The notes below the pieces were generated by a model that ran no database searches, was not told the DNA's origin, and saw only the letters and a list, made by a program, of their open reading frames with translations. Made by a program: the position numbers and the translations under genes. Below, in pieces: positions 13,856 through 21,163 of a DNA stretch of 32,321 bases (within the stretch, counting starts at the first letter, position 1; each line of letters begins with the position of its first letter). The DNA is from HGM11416 sp045596285. Its GTDB lineage: Bacteria; Bacillota; Clostridia; Christensenellales; Borkfalkiaceae. Location of the stretch: positions 1-32,321 of the forward strand of contig JAZOCA010000021.1 of assembly GCA_045596285.1 (NCBI GenBank), written 5' to 3'.

Positions 13856-15643
13856 CTATTTAATTTCTTCAAAGTCTGCATAGCCGTGTTTGCAAAGCGG
13901 GCAAACTATATCTTCAGGCAGAGTATCACCTTCGTAAATCCAACCGCAAATCTTGCAAACGAATCCTTTTTTGCCTTCCGTTTGTGGTTTTGGTTTAACG
14001 TGTGAATGGTAGTAAGAATAGGTCATAGTGGGTTTATCTGAAATAACGCGGGCTTCGCTAACTTCGCAAACGAACATTCCGTGCGTGCCTAAATCTACGT
14101 ATTGTTCTACCTTTAAAGACATAAACGAGTTGATGTTTTTAGGTAAGAAAACAAGGCCGTTATCCGAACGCAAAGGAGTGCAGTCTTCAAATTTATTAGT
14201 GTTTCTACCGCTTGTGAAACCAAACTTTTCAAAAACGGCAAAAGGCGCTTCTTCTGTTAGGCAGTTGACGTTCATTTTGCCTGTTTGTTTAATTACGTGA
14301 TGAGAATAATTTTCTTTATTTATAGTAACTGCAATACGGTTTGGCGAGTTGGTTACTTGGCTAACCGTGTTAACTATAAGGCCGTTATCCTTTTTTCCGT
14401 CGTTACAAGTAACAACGTATAATCCGTAACCTATATTGAAAAGTGCAGATAAATCGTTTTTGTTTGCCAAATCGCTTTTTGCAACGTATTCTTTGCAAAG
14501 TTCTTCCGCTAATGCGCTTATTTGATTTGTGGACTGTTCGTTTAAAGATGATAAAATAGAAACGTTATTTTCTGCGTAAGTTAAATTCTTGCTTTGTTCA
14601 AGCATACCTTTCATAACTTTGGTTGCCATGGGCGCCCAGCTTCCGTTTTCTATAAAAGCAACCGTGCGATTTTGGTAATTACGTTCGGTTAAATGGTTGA
14701 TAAATTCGCGCATAAAGGGGAAAATATCAGCGTTATAAGTGGTGGTGGCAAGAACTATTTTGCTATATCTAAAAGCGTCTTCAACCGCTTCTGCCATATC
14801 ACATCTTGCAAGGTCGTTTACCACTACTTTGGGTGCGCCTAGCGCTTTTAGTTTTTCTTCAAGTGCTAAAACGGCTTTTTTAGTATTTCCGTAAATCGAA
14901 GTATAGGCTATAACTATGCCTTCTTCTTCAGGCTGGTAAGAAGACCAAATATTGTAAAGATTAATATAATAACCCAAATTTTCGGTTAAAATAGGACCGT
15001 GCAAGGGGCATATGATAGAAATATCAAGGGTGCTTGCCTTTTTTAAGAGCGCCTGAACTTGCGCGCCGTACTTGCCAACGATACCTATATAATATCTTCT
15101 TGCTTCGCAAGCCCAGTCTTCTTCTACGTCTAATGCGCCGAATTTACCGAATCCGTCTGCCGAAAATAGTATTTTATCGGTAGAATCGTAGGTAACTATA
15201 ACTTCGGGCCAGTGAACCATGGGTGCGGTAACGAAGGTAAGAAGGTGTTTGCCAAGGCTTAACGTGTCCCCTTCGCCAACGACTAATCTGCGCCCGTCAA
15301 AATCAGTTCCAAAATAGTTTTTCATCATGGTGAACGCCTTTATAGAAGAAACTATTATGGCGTTAGGATAGGTTTTTGCAAAGTTTAAAACGTTTGCCGA
15401 ATGGTCTGGCTCCATATGTTGCACTATAAGATAGTCTGGCTGTTTGCCGTTTAGCGCGTTTTGTAAGTTATCGAACCATTCGTGCGTAAAGTGCGCGTCT
15501 ACCGTATCCATAACGGCGATTTTTTTATCCATAATAACGTATGAGTTATACGCCATGCCGTTAGGCACTACGTACTGACCTTCAAAAAGGTCTACTTCGT
15601 GGTCGTTAACGCCTATATATATAACGTCGTTTGTAATTTTCAT
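13856..15643 (-). CDS. Flavodiiron protein fused to flavin reductase and rubredoxin domains
   Basis: 595 residues in four parts. A metallo-beta-lactamase-fold di-iron domain (1-240) has the ligands His76, Glu78, Asp80 (HMEPDH), His144 (MVHWPE), Asp163 (SADGFG) and His215 (PLHGP). A flavodoxin FMN domain (about 243-385) has the phosphate loop YTSIYGNTKK. A flavin-reductase-like FMN domain covers about 395-545. A C-terminal short rubredoxin (about 556-595) has CKIC and CPLC; it has only 14 residues between the cysteine pairs, as in rubrerythrin-type rubredoxins. Such enzymes reduce O2 to water or NO to N2O, protecting anaerobes, and here the electron-transfer chain is built into one chain. It has its own promoter (15691-15719), and ferredoxin and Crp-type regulator genes lie upstream. 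Confidence 0.93.
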   Translation of the reverse strand: MKITNDVIYIGVNDHEVDLFEGQYVVPNGMAYNSYVIMDKKIAVMDTVDAHFTHEWFDNLQNALNGKQPDYLIVQHMEPDHSANVLNFAKTYPNAIIVSSIKAFTMMKNYFGTDFDGRRLVVGEGDTLSLGKHLLTFVTAPMVHWPEVIVTYDSTDKILFSADGFGKFGALDVEEDWACEARRYYIGIVGKYGAQVQALLKKASTLDISIICPLHGPILTENLGYYINLYNIWSSYQPEEEGIVIAYTSIYGNTKKAVLALEEKLKALGAPKVVVNDLARCDMAEAVEDAFRYSKIVLATTTYNADIFPFMREFINHLTERNYQNRTVAFIENGSWAPMATKVMKGMLEQSKNLTYAENNVSILSSLNEQSTNQISALAEELCKEYVAKSDLANKNDLSALFNIGYGLYVVTCNDGKKDNGLIVNTVSQVTNSPNRIAVTINKENYSHHVIKQTGKMNVNCLTEEAPFAVFEKFGFTSGRNTNKFEDCTPLRSDNGLVFLPKNINSFMSLKVEQYVDLGTHGMFVCEVSEARVISDKPTMTYSYYHSHVKPKPQTEGKKGFVCKICGWIYEGDTLPEDIVCPLCKHGYADFEEIK

Positions 15644-15690
15644 TTACTTACCTCTATCTATTAATTGATAAATTTTATTTACCGCTTATA

Positions 15691-15719
15691 ATTATATCCA
15701 AATTCACTAAAAAAAACAA
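15691..15719 (-). promoter_or_regulatory. Promoter of the flavodiiron gene
   Basis: On the minus strand TTGTTT (15719-15714), 17 bases, TATAAT (15696-15691). It lies in the 82-base gap between the ferredoxin-type gene and the flavodiiron gene, so the latter can be expressed separately. Confidence 0.7.
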
Positions 15720-15725
15720 GAAAAA

Positions 15726-16442
15726 TTAGTCGTTTAAAATTTTTCCGTCGGTAGAAATAGTTACAATTTGCCAAGGTATAAATTTACCGCTGTTTATAAG
15801 CGCTTGTTTTACCGCTCTTTCTATTCCACCGCAGCAAGGTACTTCCATTCTTACCACTATTACGCTTTTTATATCGTTTTGGCTAATTATCTGCGTGAGT
15901 TTTTGTGTGTAATCGCCATCATCAAGTTTTGGGCATCCTATTAAAGTCACGTGATTTTTTATAAAATCTTGGTGGAAATTACCGTAAGCGTATGCCGTAC
16001 AGTCTGCCGCTATCAGTAAATTTGCCCTTTCAAAATAAGGGGCGCTTGACGGCACTAATTTTATTTGGCATGGCCATTGCATTAGTTCGCTTTGTATTTT
16101 TGCGCTTTCCTGCGCCCTTTCCCTTTGCTGGCGGTTAATTGCTTTGCTCGTCATTCCGGGGCAACCGGTAGGTGGGCAAGAATGCGGTTTGTCATTAGCG
16201 ATTTTTTGCGCTTTCGCCATTAAAACGGCTTGTTCGTCGTATGCGGGGGCTTCTCTTTCTTCAAAGGATATAGCGCCCGTAGGGCAGGCGGGTAAACAGT
16301 CGCCAAGCCCGTCACAATAATGCTCGCGGGCAAGTTTTGCCTTGCCACTCACCATCTCTATAGCCCCTTCGTGGCATGCGTTAGCGCACGCACCGCAACC
16401 GTTACACTTTTCTTCGTCTATCTTTATTATCTTTCTTATCAT
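15726..16442 (-). CDS. Two-cluster 4Fe-4S ferredoxin-type protein
   Basis: 238 residues. The N-terminal 60 residues are a bacterial ferredoxin domain with CNGCGACANAC (about 14-24) and, in variant form, CDGLGDCLPACP (about 43-54). The first cysteines of each set, with the Cys of the other set, would hold two 4Fe-4S clusters. A linker with CPPTGCPG follows, then a C-terminal domain (about 120-238) with DCTAYAYGNFH, TLIGCPKLDD and VPCCGG, whose cysteines could bind another metal site. Proteins of this layout are common in gut Clostridia beside Crp/Fnr regulators and redox-stress genes. The precise electron partners are not known. The gene is divergent from the broken Crp/Fnr gene, sharing a 100-base gap that holds a palindrome. 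Confidence 0.85.
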   Translation of the reverse strand: MIRKIIKIDEEKCNGCGACANACHEGAIEMVSGKAKLAREHYCDGLGDCLPACPTGAISFEEREAPAYDEQAVLMAKAQKIANDKPHSCPPTGCPGMTSKAINRQQRERAQESAKIQSELMQWPCQIKLVPSSAPYFERANLLIAADCTAYAYGNFHQDFIKNHVTLIGCPKLDDGDYTQKLTQIISQNDIKSVIVVRMEVPCCGGIERAVKQALINSGKFIPWQIVTISTDGKILND

Positions 16443-16500
16443 TTTAATATTCCTTTTTCGTTATTTTATTTATTATTTTTATTTGGCGTTTTTCTTTCGC

Positions 16501-16529
16501 TTGCCTTCACGCCCATATTTTACTATAAT
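16501..16529 (+). promoter_or_regulatory. Promoter of the Crp/Fnr-type gene
   Basis: TTGCCT (16501-16506), 17 bases, TATAAT (16524-16529). The predicted start is about 16536, directly upstream of the palindrome at 16545-16558. Confidence 0.65.
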
Positions 16530-16544
16530 TAAACAAAAAAGTAT

Positions 16545-16558
16545 GTTGAAATTTCAAC
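16545..16558. promoter_or_regulatory. 14-base palindrome, possible Crp/Fnr-type operator
   Basis: GTTGAAATTTCAAC is a perfect palindrome between divergent ferredoxin and Crp/Fnr-type genes. The half-site TTGA resembles Fnr/HcpR sites, although the spacing is shorter than the Fnr consensus. A site just after the predicted start would fit negative autoregulation. Confidence 0.5.
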
Positions 16559-16572
16559 AAAATTTAAAAAAT

Positions 16573-17232
16573 ATGAAAAATTATTACAAAGTTTTAAAAA
16601 ATTGCCCCCTTTTTAAGGGAATAATGGAAGAAGATTTATCTAAATTGCTTAACTAATTTGGCGCAAAGGTTATTGAGTTTGATAAAAAATATACTATTAT
16701 CGCAGAAGAAAGTCTTTCTAAGCAAGTTGGAGTTATGCTTTTAGGTAGTGCAAATATAAACAAAACCGATTATTACGGCAACAGAAGTATTTTATCTAAC
16801 GTTAAAGAAGGCGAAATATTCGGCGAAGCCTTTGCCTGTGCAGAAGTACCGTCTGCAGTTAGCGTTATTGCCGAAGAATACTGTAAGGTTTTATTTATAG
16901 AAAGTAGCCGTATCTTGCGTTCTTGTAGTAACGGTTGTTTGTTTCATCAAAAACTGATATATAATCTTATGCAGGATATCGCTTTAAAAAACGTTGCTTT
17001 TCATCAAAAGATGCAAATAACTTCTAAGCGTACAACGCGAGAAAAGCTTTTGGCATATTTAAACTTTTGCGCTCGCCAAAAGGGTAGCAACTATTTTGAA
17101 ATACCATTTGATCGCCAAGAACTTGCCGATTATTTGCAAGTGGATAGAAGCGGGCTTAGCGTAGAAATAGGCAAGCTAAAAAATGAAGGGTTAATAGAAA
17201 ACTTTAAAAACCGTTTTAGATTGCTAAAATAA
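16573..17232 (+). pseudogene. Crp/Fnr-family regulator interrupted by an in-frame TAA
   Basis: Read through, this is a normal 219-residue Crp/Fnr protein: N-terminal MKNYYKVLKNCPLFKGIMEEDLSKLLN, then TAA at 16654-16656, then, in the same frame, FGAKVIEFDKKYTI, the cyclic-nucleotide-binding fold with GEIFGEAFACAE, the long dimer helix and an HTH_Crp domain (RQELADYLQVDRSGLSVEIGKLKNEGLI). Only one codon is wrong; it usually encodes a variable residue. Downstream codons show no further decay, so the loss is recent, a sequencing error, or a read-through codon. An in-frame ATG at 16543 is an alternative start; neither start has a good ribosome site. A shorter product could start at ATG 16735. Its likely targets are the adjacent ferredoxin and flavodiiron genes. 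Confidence 0.8.
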
Positions 17233-17284
17233 AGAAATATTATTTATCACAAAAATAAATAGTTGTAGTTAAAACGTTACCTAT

Positions 17285-17315
17285 AAGCCGTTAATCGCGC
17301 TATAGGGCGGTTTTT
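17285..17315 (+). repeat. Intergenic stem-loop element, copy 6 (forward)
   Basis: AAGCCG (17285-17290) pairs with CGGTTT (17308-17313), and the loop holds the canonical TTAATCGCGCTATA. It lies about 50 bases after the Crp/Fnr pseudogene stop. Confidence 0.75.
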
Positions 17316-17324
17316 AGAAAAAAT

Positions 17325-17368
17325 AAAGAGCAAGCTAACTAAAATAAAGTTGGTTTACTCTTTTTTTT
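17325..17368 (+). terminator. Strong hairpin terminator after the Crp/Fnr pseudogene
   Basis: A 16-pair stem, 17325-17340 with 17348-17363, with one C-A mismatch and G-U pairs, loop AAAATAA, then eight T. Confidence 0.85.
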
Positions 17369-17473
17369 GTGATATAGGGGTTTATAAATATTTCTTTTTA
17401 TCGCGTAAAAAACGTGCTAAGATCTTTTTGGGCGCTGTTAAAATAAAACGTCTTTTTAGATTTTAGTTTTGAT

Positions 17474-17506
17474 GCGGTTTATTGCTAATAAAATTAACCG
17501 CTTTTT
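17474..17506 (+). terminator. Second terminator-like hairpin in the convergent gap
   Basis: GCGGTTTATT (17474-17483) pairs with AATTAACCGC (17492-17501), one mismatch, then TTTTT. Confidence 0.6.
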
Positions 17507-17579
17507 ACGTTATCGGCTATTTTAAAAGTTGAAAACTTTGTGTTTTTTGAAGTTTTAAAACTGCACAATACCTTGCCTT

Positions 17580-17615
17580 AACTGGCCGTTAATCGCCATA
17601 TAGCAGGGTTTTTTG
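17580..17615 (+). repeat. Intergenic stem-loop element, copy 7 (forward)
   Basis: Core CCGTTAATCGCCATATAGC with a T-run GGGTTTTTTG on the right. The outer stem is weak. It lies 15 bases beyond the 3' end of the minus-strand aldo/keto reductase, in the orientation opposite to that gene. Confidence 0.65.
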
Positions 17616-17629
17616 TTTTTTTAGCGGAA

Positions 17630-18757
17630 TTATTTTTCAAATTCTTTGGCAACTTCTTTTAATAAATCGCGTATTTTTAGGTGTTGTGGGCAAATTTCTT
17701 CACACGCACCGCACTCTATACAAGCGCTTGCCTTTCCGCCACGACTAGTGTAGGCGTTATAGTGCCATTGTCTTGAAATGCCGGTGAACACCTTTTGTTC
17801 GTTGAAGCAAGAAAATAAATCGGGTATGCGAATCTTTTGCGGGCAACCTTCGGTGCAGTAACGGCAAGCGGTGCAAGGTATAACCACAAGATCGCTTATA
17901 ATCTTTTTAACTTGGTCTATCGCTTGAAATTCGCTTTGGGTAAGCGGTTTAAAATCTTTCATGTAAGAAAGATTGTCTTGCATTTGCTCTATATCGCTCA
18001 TGCCAGATAAAACCATAAGGTTATTTTCAAAACTGCAGGCAAATCTAATCGCGTAGCTTGCAGGCGACAAATCGCCAAGTTTTGCAAAAACCTCCGTTGC
18101 CTTTTGGGGCAATTTTACAAGTTGTCCACCTTTTACGGGCTCCATAATAATGCAGGGTTTACCGTGTTTAAGGCAAACGTCGTAACACGCGCGCGACTGA
18201 ACTTCGGCGTCTTCGTAATCTAAGTAGTTAAACTGAATTTGTACTATTTCTATTTGCGGGTATTCCTTTAAAATCAAATCTAAATAGTCCGCGCTATCGT
18301 GAAAAGAAAGCCCAACGTGTTTAACTTTGCCTTCTTTTTTAAGTTCAAAGGCTTGTTCGTATGCTTTGCACGCCTTATAATGGGGGTAATTGCCACGACC
18401 TTGCGCGTGCATAAGGTAAAAGTCGAAATAGTCTACTCCGCACGCCTTAAGCTGAATTTCAAAGATTTTTCTAACGTCTTCTTCGCTTTTAAAATATCCG
18501 CCGGAAAGTTTGTTGGTAAGAATAAAACTATCGCGCGGGTAGCGTTTAACCACGCCTTCGCGAATTGCTATTTCGCTTTTTCCTTCAATGTATCCGTGCG
18601 CGGTATCAAAATAATTAAAACCCGCGTCCATAAAGGCATCTGCCATTTGTATAAATTGCTCTAAATCCACTTCTTCGCCTTTCATCGGCAAACGCATACA
18701 TCCAAAACCGAAGTTTTTGGGTAATTTTTTAACGAGTTCAGGGTTAAAATTATTCAT
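17630..18757 (-). CDS. Aldo/keto reductase with C-terminal 4Fe-4S ferredoxin domain
   Basis: 375 residues. The TIM-barrel AKR domain (about 12-290) has the active-site set: Asp and Tyr in FDTAHGYIEGKSE (near 50-62), Lys in ILTNKL, and His in DFYLMHAQG. A C-terminal domain (about 295-375) carries two cluster motifs, CTACRYCTEGCP and CIECGACEEICP, the CxxCxxCxxxCP form for two 4Fe-4S clusters. This fused type is widespread in anaerobes and may couple carbonyl reduction to ferredoxin instead of, or as well as, NAD(P)H; the substrate is not known. It has its own promoter (18855-18882) and an AAGGAG site. The neighbouring redox genes suggest a shared redox-stress context, but it is separated by terminators from the Crp/Fnr gene. 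Confidence 0.93.
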   Translation of the reverse strand: MNNFNPELVKKLPKNFGFGCMRLPMKGEEVDLEQFIQMADAFMDAGFNYFDTAHGYIEGKSEIAIREGVVKRYPRDSFILTNKLSGGYFKSEEDVRKIFEIQLKACGVDYFDFYLMHAQGRGNYPHYKACKAYEQAFELKKEGKVKHVGLSFHDSADYLDLILKEYPQIEIVQIQFNYLDYEDAEVQSRACYDVCLKHGKPCIIMEPVKGGQLVKLPQKATEVFAKLGDLSPASYAIRFACSFENNLMVLSGMSDIEQMQDNLSYMKDFKPLTQSEFQAIDQVKKIISDLVVIPCTACRYCTEGCPQKIRIPDLFSCFNEQKVFTGISRQWHYNAYTSRGGKASACIECGACEEICPQHLKIRDLLKEVAKEFEK

Positions 18758-18854
18758 TATTTTACTCCTTAAAGTTCTTTTAAAACGGGAAATACTCCGT
18801 TGAAGTCAATAAAAATCGCTTTCATTTCGTTAAAAGCCTTTTTATAATGGTTTT

Positions 18855-18882
18855 ATTATATCAAATCTTTAAAAAAAGTCAA
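18855..18882 (-). promoter_or_regulatory. Promoter of the aldo/keto reductase gene
   Basis: On the minus strand TTGACT (18882-18877), 16 bases, TATAAT (18860-18855). The predicted leader is about 90 bases and holds only a small ACGG/CCGT hairpin. Confidence 0.75.
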
Positions 18883-19086
18883 TAAAAACTTAAAAAAAAA
18901 CTAATACTTAATGAAAATAATGCGTTTATAGAGTAAATAAGGAAAAAAGTGGCATAAGGATGCAAAAAATTAATAAGAAAAAGCCTTTTAAATATATTAA
19001 TTCACAATCAGTGCGAAAATTGTGGAAAAACGCGTATAAAAATCACGTTATTTATACCTTTAGGTATAAAAAAATGCAAAAAACGC
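18883..19086. other. Gap upstream of gyrB, with a small palindromic hairpin
   Basis: There is no gene in this part of the 468-base divergent gap. It holds TTTATACC-TTTA-GGTATAAA (19051-19070), a perfect 8-bp stem followed by A-run, and a few near matches to DnaA boxes (TTAATTCACA near 19000, TGTGGAAAA near 19021), too few and too poor to call an origin. Confidence 0.4.
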
Positions 19087-19115
19087 TTTACAAATTTCTT
19101 TCTATATTATATAAT
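19087..19115 (+). promoter_or_regulatory. Sigma-A promoter of gyrB-gyrA
   Basis: TTTACA (19087-19092), 17 bases, TATAAT (19110-19115), giving a leader of about 100 bases. The -10 lies in an AT-alternating tract (19101-19134). Gyrase promoters are often supercoiling-sensitive, which would fit this tract, but that is inference. Confidence 0.75.
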
Positions 19116-19134
19116 ATATTTATATAAATATATT

Positions 19135-19173
19135 AAATTCGCGCGTGCGTGAAAGAAGCGGTAAATTCGCGCG
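19135..19173. repeat. Direct repeat AAATTCGCGCG in the gyrB leader
   Basis: Two exact 11-base copies, 19135-19145 and 19163-19173, 28 bases apart in the leader of gyrB. The second extends into the palindrome TTCGCGCGAA. They could be a repressor site. Confidence 0.4.
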
Positions 19174-19225
19174 AAAAACAAAATTGTTATTCACTTTTTA
19201 TCATTAGTGAAAGCGAGGTAAAATA

Positions 19226-21142
19226 ATGGAAATGGAAGAAAAGGCAGGCGTTGTTAACACGCAATACGGCGAAGGTCAAATTCAGGTTTTAGAAGGGCTT
19301 GAACACGTTCGTAAAAGACCTGGTATGTATATCGGCACAACCGATTTGCGCGGGCTTCACCATCTTATTCAAGAAATAGTAGATAACTCTATAGACGAAG
19401 CGCTTGCAGGCCACTGCAATACTATTAACGTATGTATTAACGGCGACGGATCTTGTTCAGTAACCGATAATGGGCGCGGTATCCCCACGGGTATTCACCC
19501 CACCGAAGGCGTATCTGCCGTTCAGGTAGTTTTAACCAAACTAAACGCCGGTGGTAAATTCGGCGGTGGCGGTTACAAAATTTCAGGCGGACTTCACGGC
19601 GTAGGTTTATCGGTTGTTAACGCGCTCTCTGAATGGCTTGAAGTTGAAGTTTGCCAAAACGGCAACCGTTACAAGCAAATTTATAACCGCGGTGTTCCCC
19701 AGCGCGAACTTCAAATCATTGGCGCAAGCGAAATTACCGGCACTAAGGTAACCTTTATGCCAGACGCCGATATTTTTGAAAGCACCGTTTTTAATTACGA
19801 TACCGTAAAAGTACGTCTTCGCGAACTCGCTTACCTTAACAAGGGTTTAAGAATCACCATTGAAGATAAGCGTGAAGGTCAAGAAGCGGCAGACGATTTT
19901 TATTACGAAGGCGGTATTCGCCACTTCGTTGAAGATTTAAACCGCAACAAAGAAACCATGTTCGCAGAACCCTTCTACTTTGAACATATTTACGGTGACG
20001 TAACAATTGAACTCGCCCTTTCTTATAACGATAGTTTTAACGAAACGATATATACTTTTGCAAACAACATCAACACCCACGAAGGCGGAGCGCACTTAGA
20101 AGGTTTTAAATTTGCGCTAACCAAAATCGTAAACGAAAGGGGAAGAACGTTAAATCTTTTAAAAGAAAGCGATTCTCTTTCTGGTGAAGACGTGCGTGAA
20201 GGCATAACCGCAGTAATTTCGGTTAAACTTCCCGAACCGCAGTTCGAAGGGCAAACCAAAACCAAACTCGGCAACGCAGAAATTCGCCCCTTAGTTCAAA
20301 GGGCTATGACCGAAGTTTTCGGCTCTTATTTAGAAGAAAACCCATCTGCTGCAAAAGAAGTAATAATGAAATGTATTACCGCAAAAAGAGCGAGAGAGGC
20401 GGCAAGAAAGGCGCGTGAAGCAACGCGTAAAAGCGCGTTCGAAAGCGTGGCTCTTCCCGGCAAACTTGCAGACTGTTCTGAAAAGAACGCCCAACTTTGC
20501 GAAATTTTTATCGTCGAAGGGGACTCTGCAGGCGGTACTGCAAAACAGGGTAGAGATAGACGTTTCCAAGCGATTTTGCCCTTACGCGGTAAAATTCTAA
20601 ACGTAGAAAAGGTGCGCCCCAACCGCGCTTTAGAAAACGAAGAAATTAAAAGCATGATTACCGCGTTTGGCGGTGGTATGCAAGAAGATTTTGACGTTTC
20701 TAAAATACGTTACGACCGTATCATTTGCATGACCGACGCGGACGTAGACGGTAGCCACATCAGAATACTTTTACTTACCTTCTTCTTTAGATATATGCGC
20801 CCCTTAATAGAACAGGGCCACGTATATATCGCTCAACCCCCCTTATACAAATTAACCAAGGGTAAAGTTGAAAAATACTGTTATTCAGATGAAGAGTTAA
20901 AAAGAGAACTTGAAGCGCTTGGTAAATGCGATATTCAACGTTATAAAGGTCTTGGCGAAATGAACGCCGAACAACTTTGGGATACAACTATGAATCCCGC
21001 AACCAGAACCTTACTTCGCGTTTCTATGGAAGATGCGCAAGAAGCCGAAAACACCTTTAGTTTACTTATGGGCGATCAACCTGAACTCCGCCGTAAGTTT
21101 ATTGAAGAAAACTCTAAACTCGTTGAAAATCTTGACGTATAA
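19226..21142 (+). CDS. gyrB: DNA gyrase subunit B
   Basis: 638 residues, the size of the Gram-positive short form. The GHKL ATPase domain is shown by VDNSIDEALAG, DNGRGIPTG and GGLHGVGLSVVNALS; the transducer domain is followed by the TOPRIM domain with EGDSAGGTAKQGRDR and the DADVDGSHI metal site; the C-terminus ends with YKGLGEMNAEQLWDTTMNP. Together with GyrA it introduces negative supercoils using ATP. The start has GAGG 7 bases before ATG; an in-frame ATG two codons later is a possible alternative. gyrA follows after 21 bases, so the two form an operon from the promoter at 19087-19115. Confidence 0.98.
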   Translation: MEMEEKAGVVNTQYGEGQIQVLEGLEHVRKRPGMYIGTTDLRGLHHLIQEIVDNSIDEALAGHCNTINVCINGDGSCSVTDNGRGIPTGIHPTEGVSAVQVVLTKLNAGGKFGGGGYKISGGLHGVGLSVVNALSEWLEVEVCQNGNRYKQIYNRGVPQRELQIIGASEITGTKVTFMPDADIFESTVFNYDTVKVRLRELAYLNKGLRITIEDKREGQEAADDFYYEGGIRHFVEDLNRNKETMFAEPFYFEHIYGDVTIELALSYNDSFNETIYTFANNINTHEGGAHLEGFKFALTKIVNERGRTLNLLKESDSLSGEDVREGITAVISVKLPEPQFEGQTKTKLGNAEIRPLVQRAMTEVFGSYLEENPSAAKEVIMKCITAKRAREAARKAREATRKSAFESVALPGKLADCSEKNAQLCEIFIVEGDSAGGTAKQGRDRRFQAILPLRGKILNVEKVRPNRALENEEIKSMITAFGGGMQEDFDVSKIRYDRIICMTDADVDGSHIRILLLTFFFRYMRPLIEQGHVYIAQPPLYKLTKGKVEKYCYSDEELKRELEALGKCDIQRYKGLGEMNAEQLWDTTMNPATRTLLRVSMEDAQEAENTFSLLMGDQPELRRKFIEENSKLVENLDV

Positions 21143-21163
21143 GGCGATTAAAGGAGAATTAGC

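Larger units (their letters stand above)
17233..17629. other. 397-base convergent gap with two terminators and two stem-loop elements
   Basis: This gap separates the Crp/Fnr pseudogene from the aldo/keto reductase, which are convergent. It holds element copies 6 and 7 near its ends and terminators at 17325-17368 and 17474-17506. The stretch 17370-17470 has no recognisable gene. Two plus-strand terminators in a row could mean a small transcript between them, but I see no clear promoter for one. Confidence 0.5.

Noticed and set aside
18960..19225. Possible replication origin upstream of gyrB
   Set aside because: Only a few imperfect DnaA-box-like sequences and one AT-rich tract are seen, and no dnaA, dnaN or recF gene is in the window.
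20326..20655. Long open frames antisense to gyrB
   Set aside because: They result from the codon bias of a strongly conserved gene on the other strand and have no ribosome site or family pattern.
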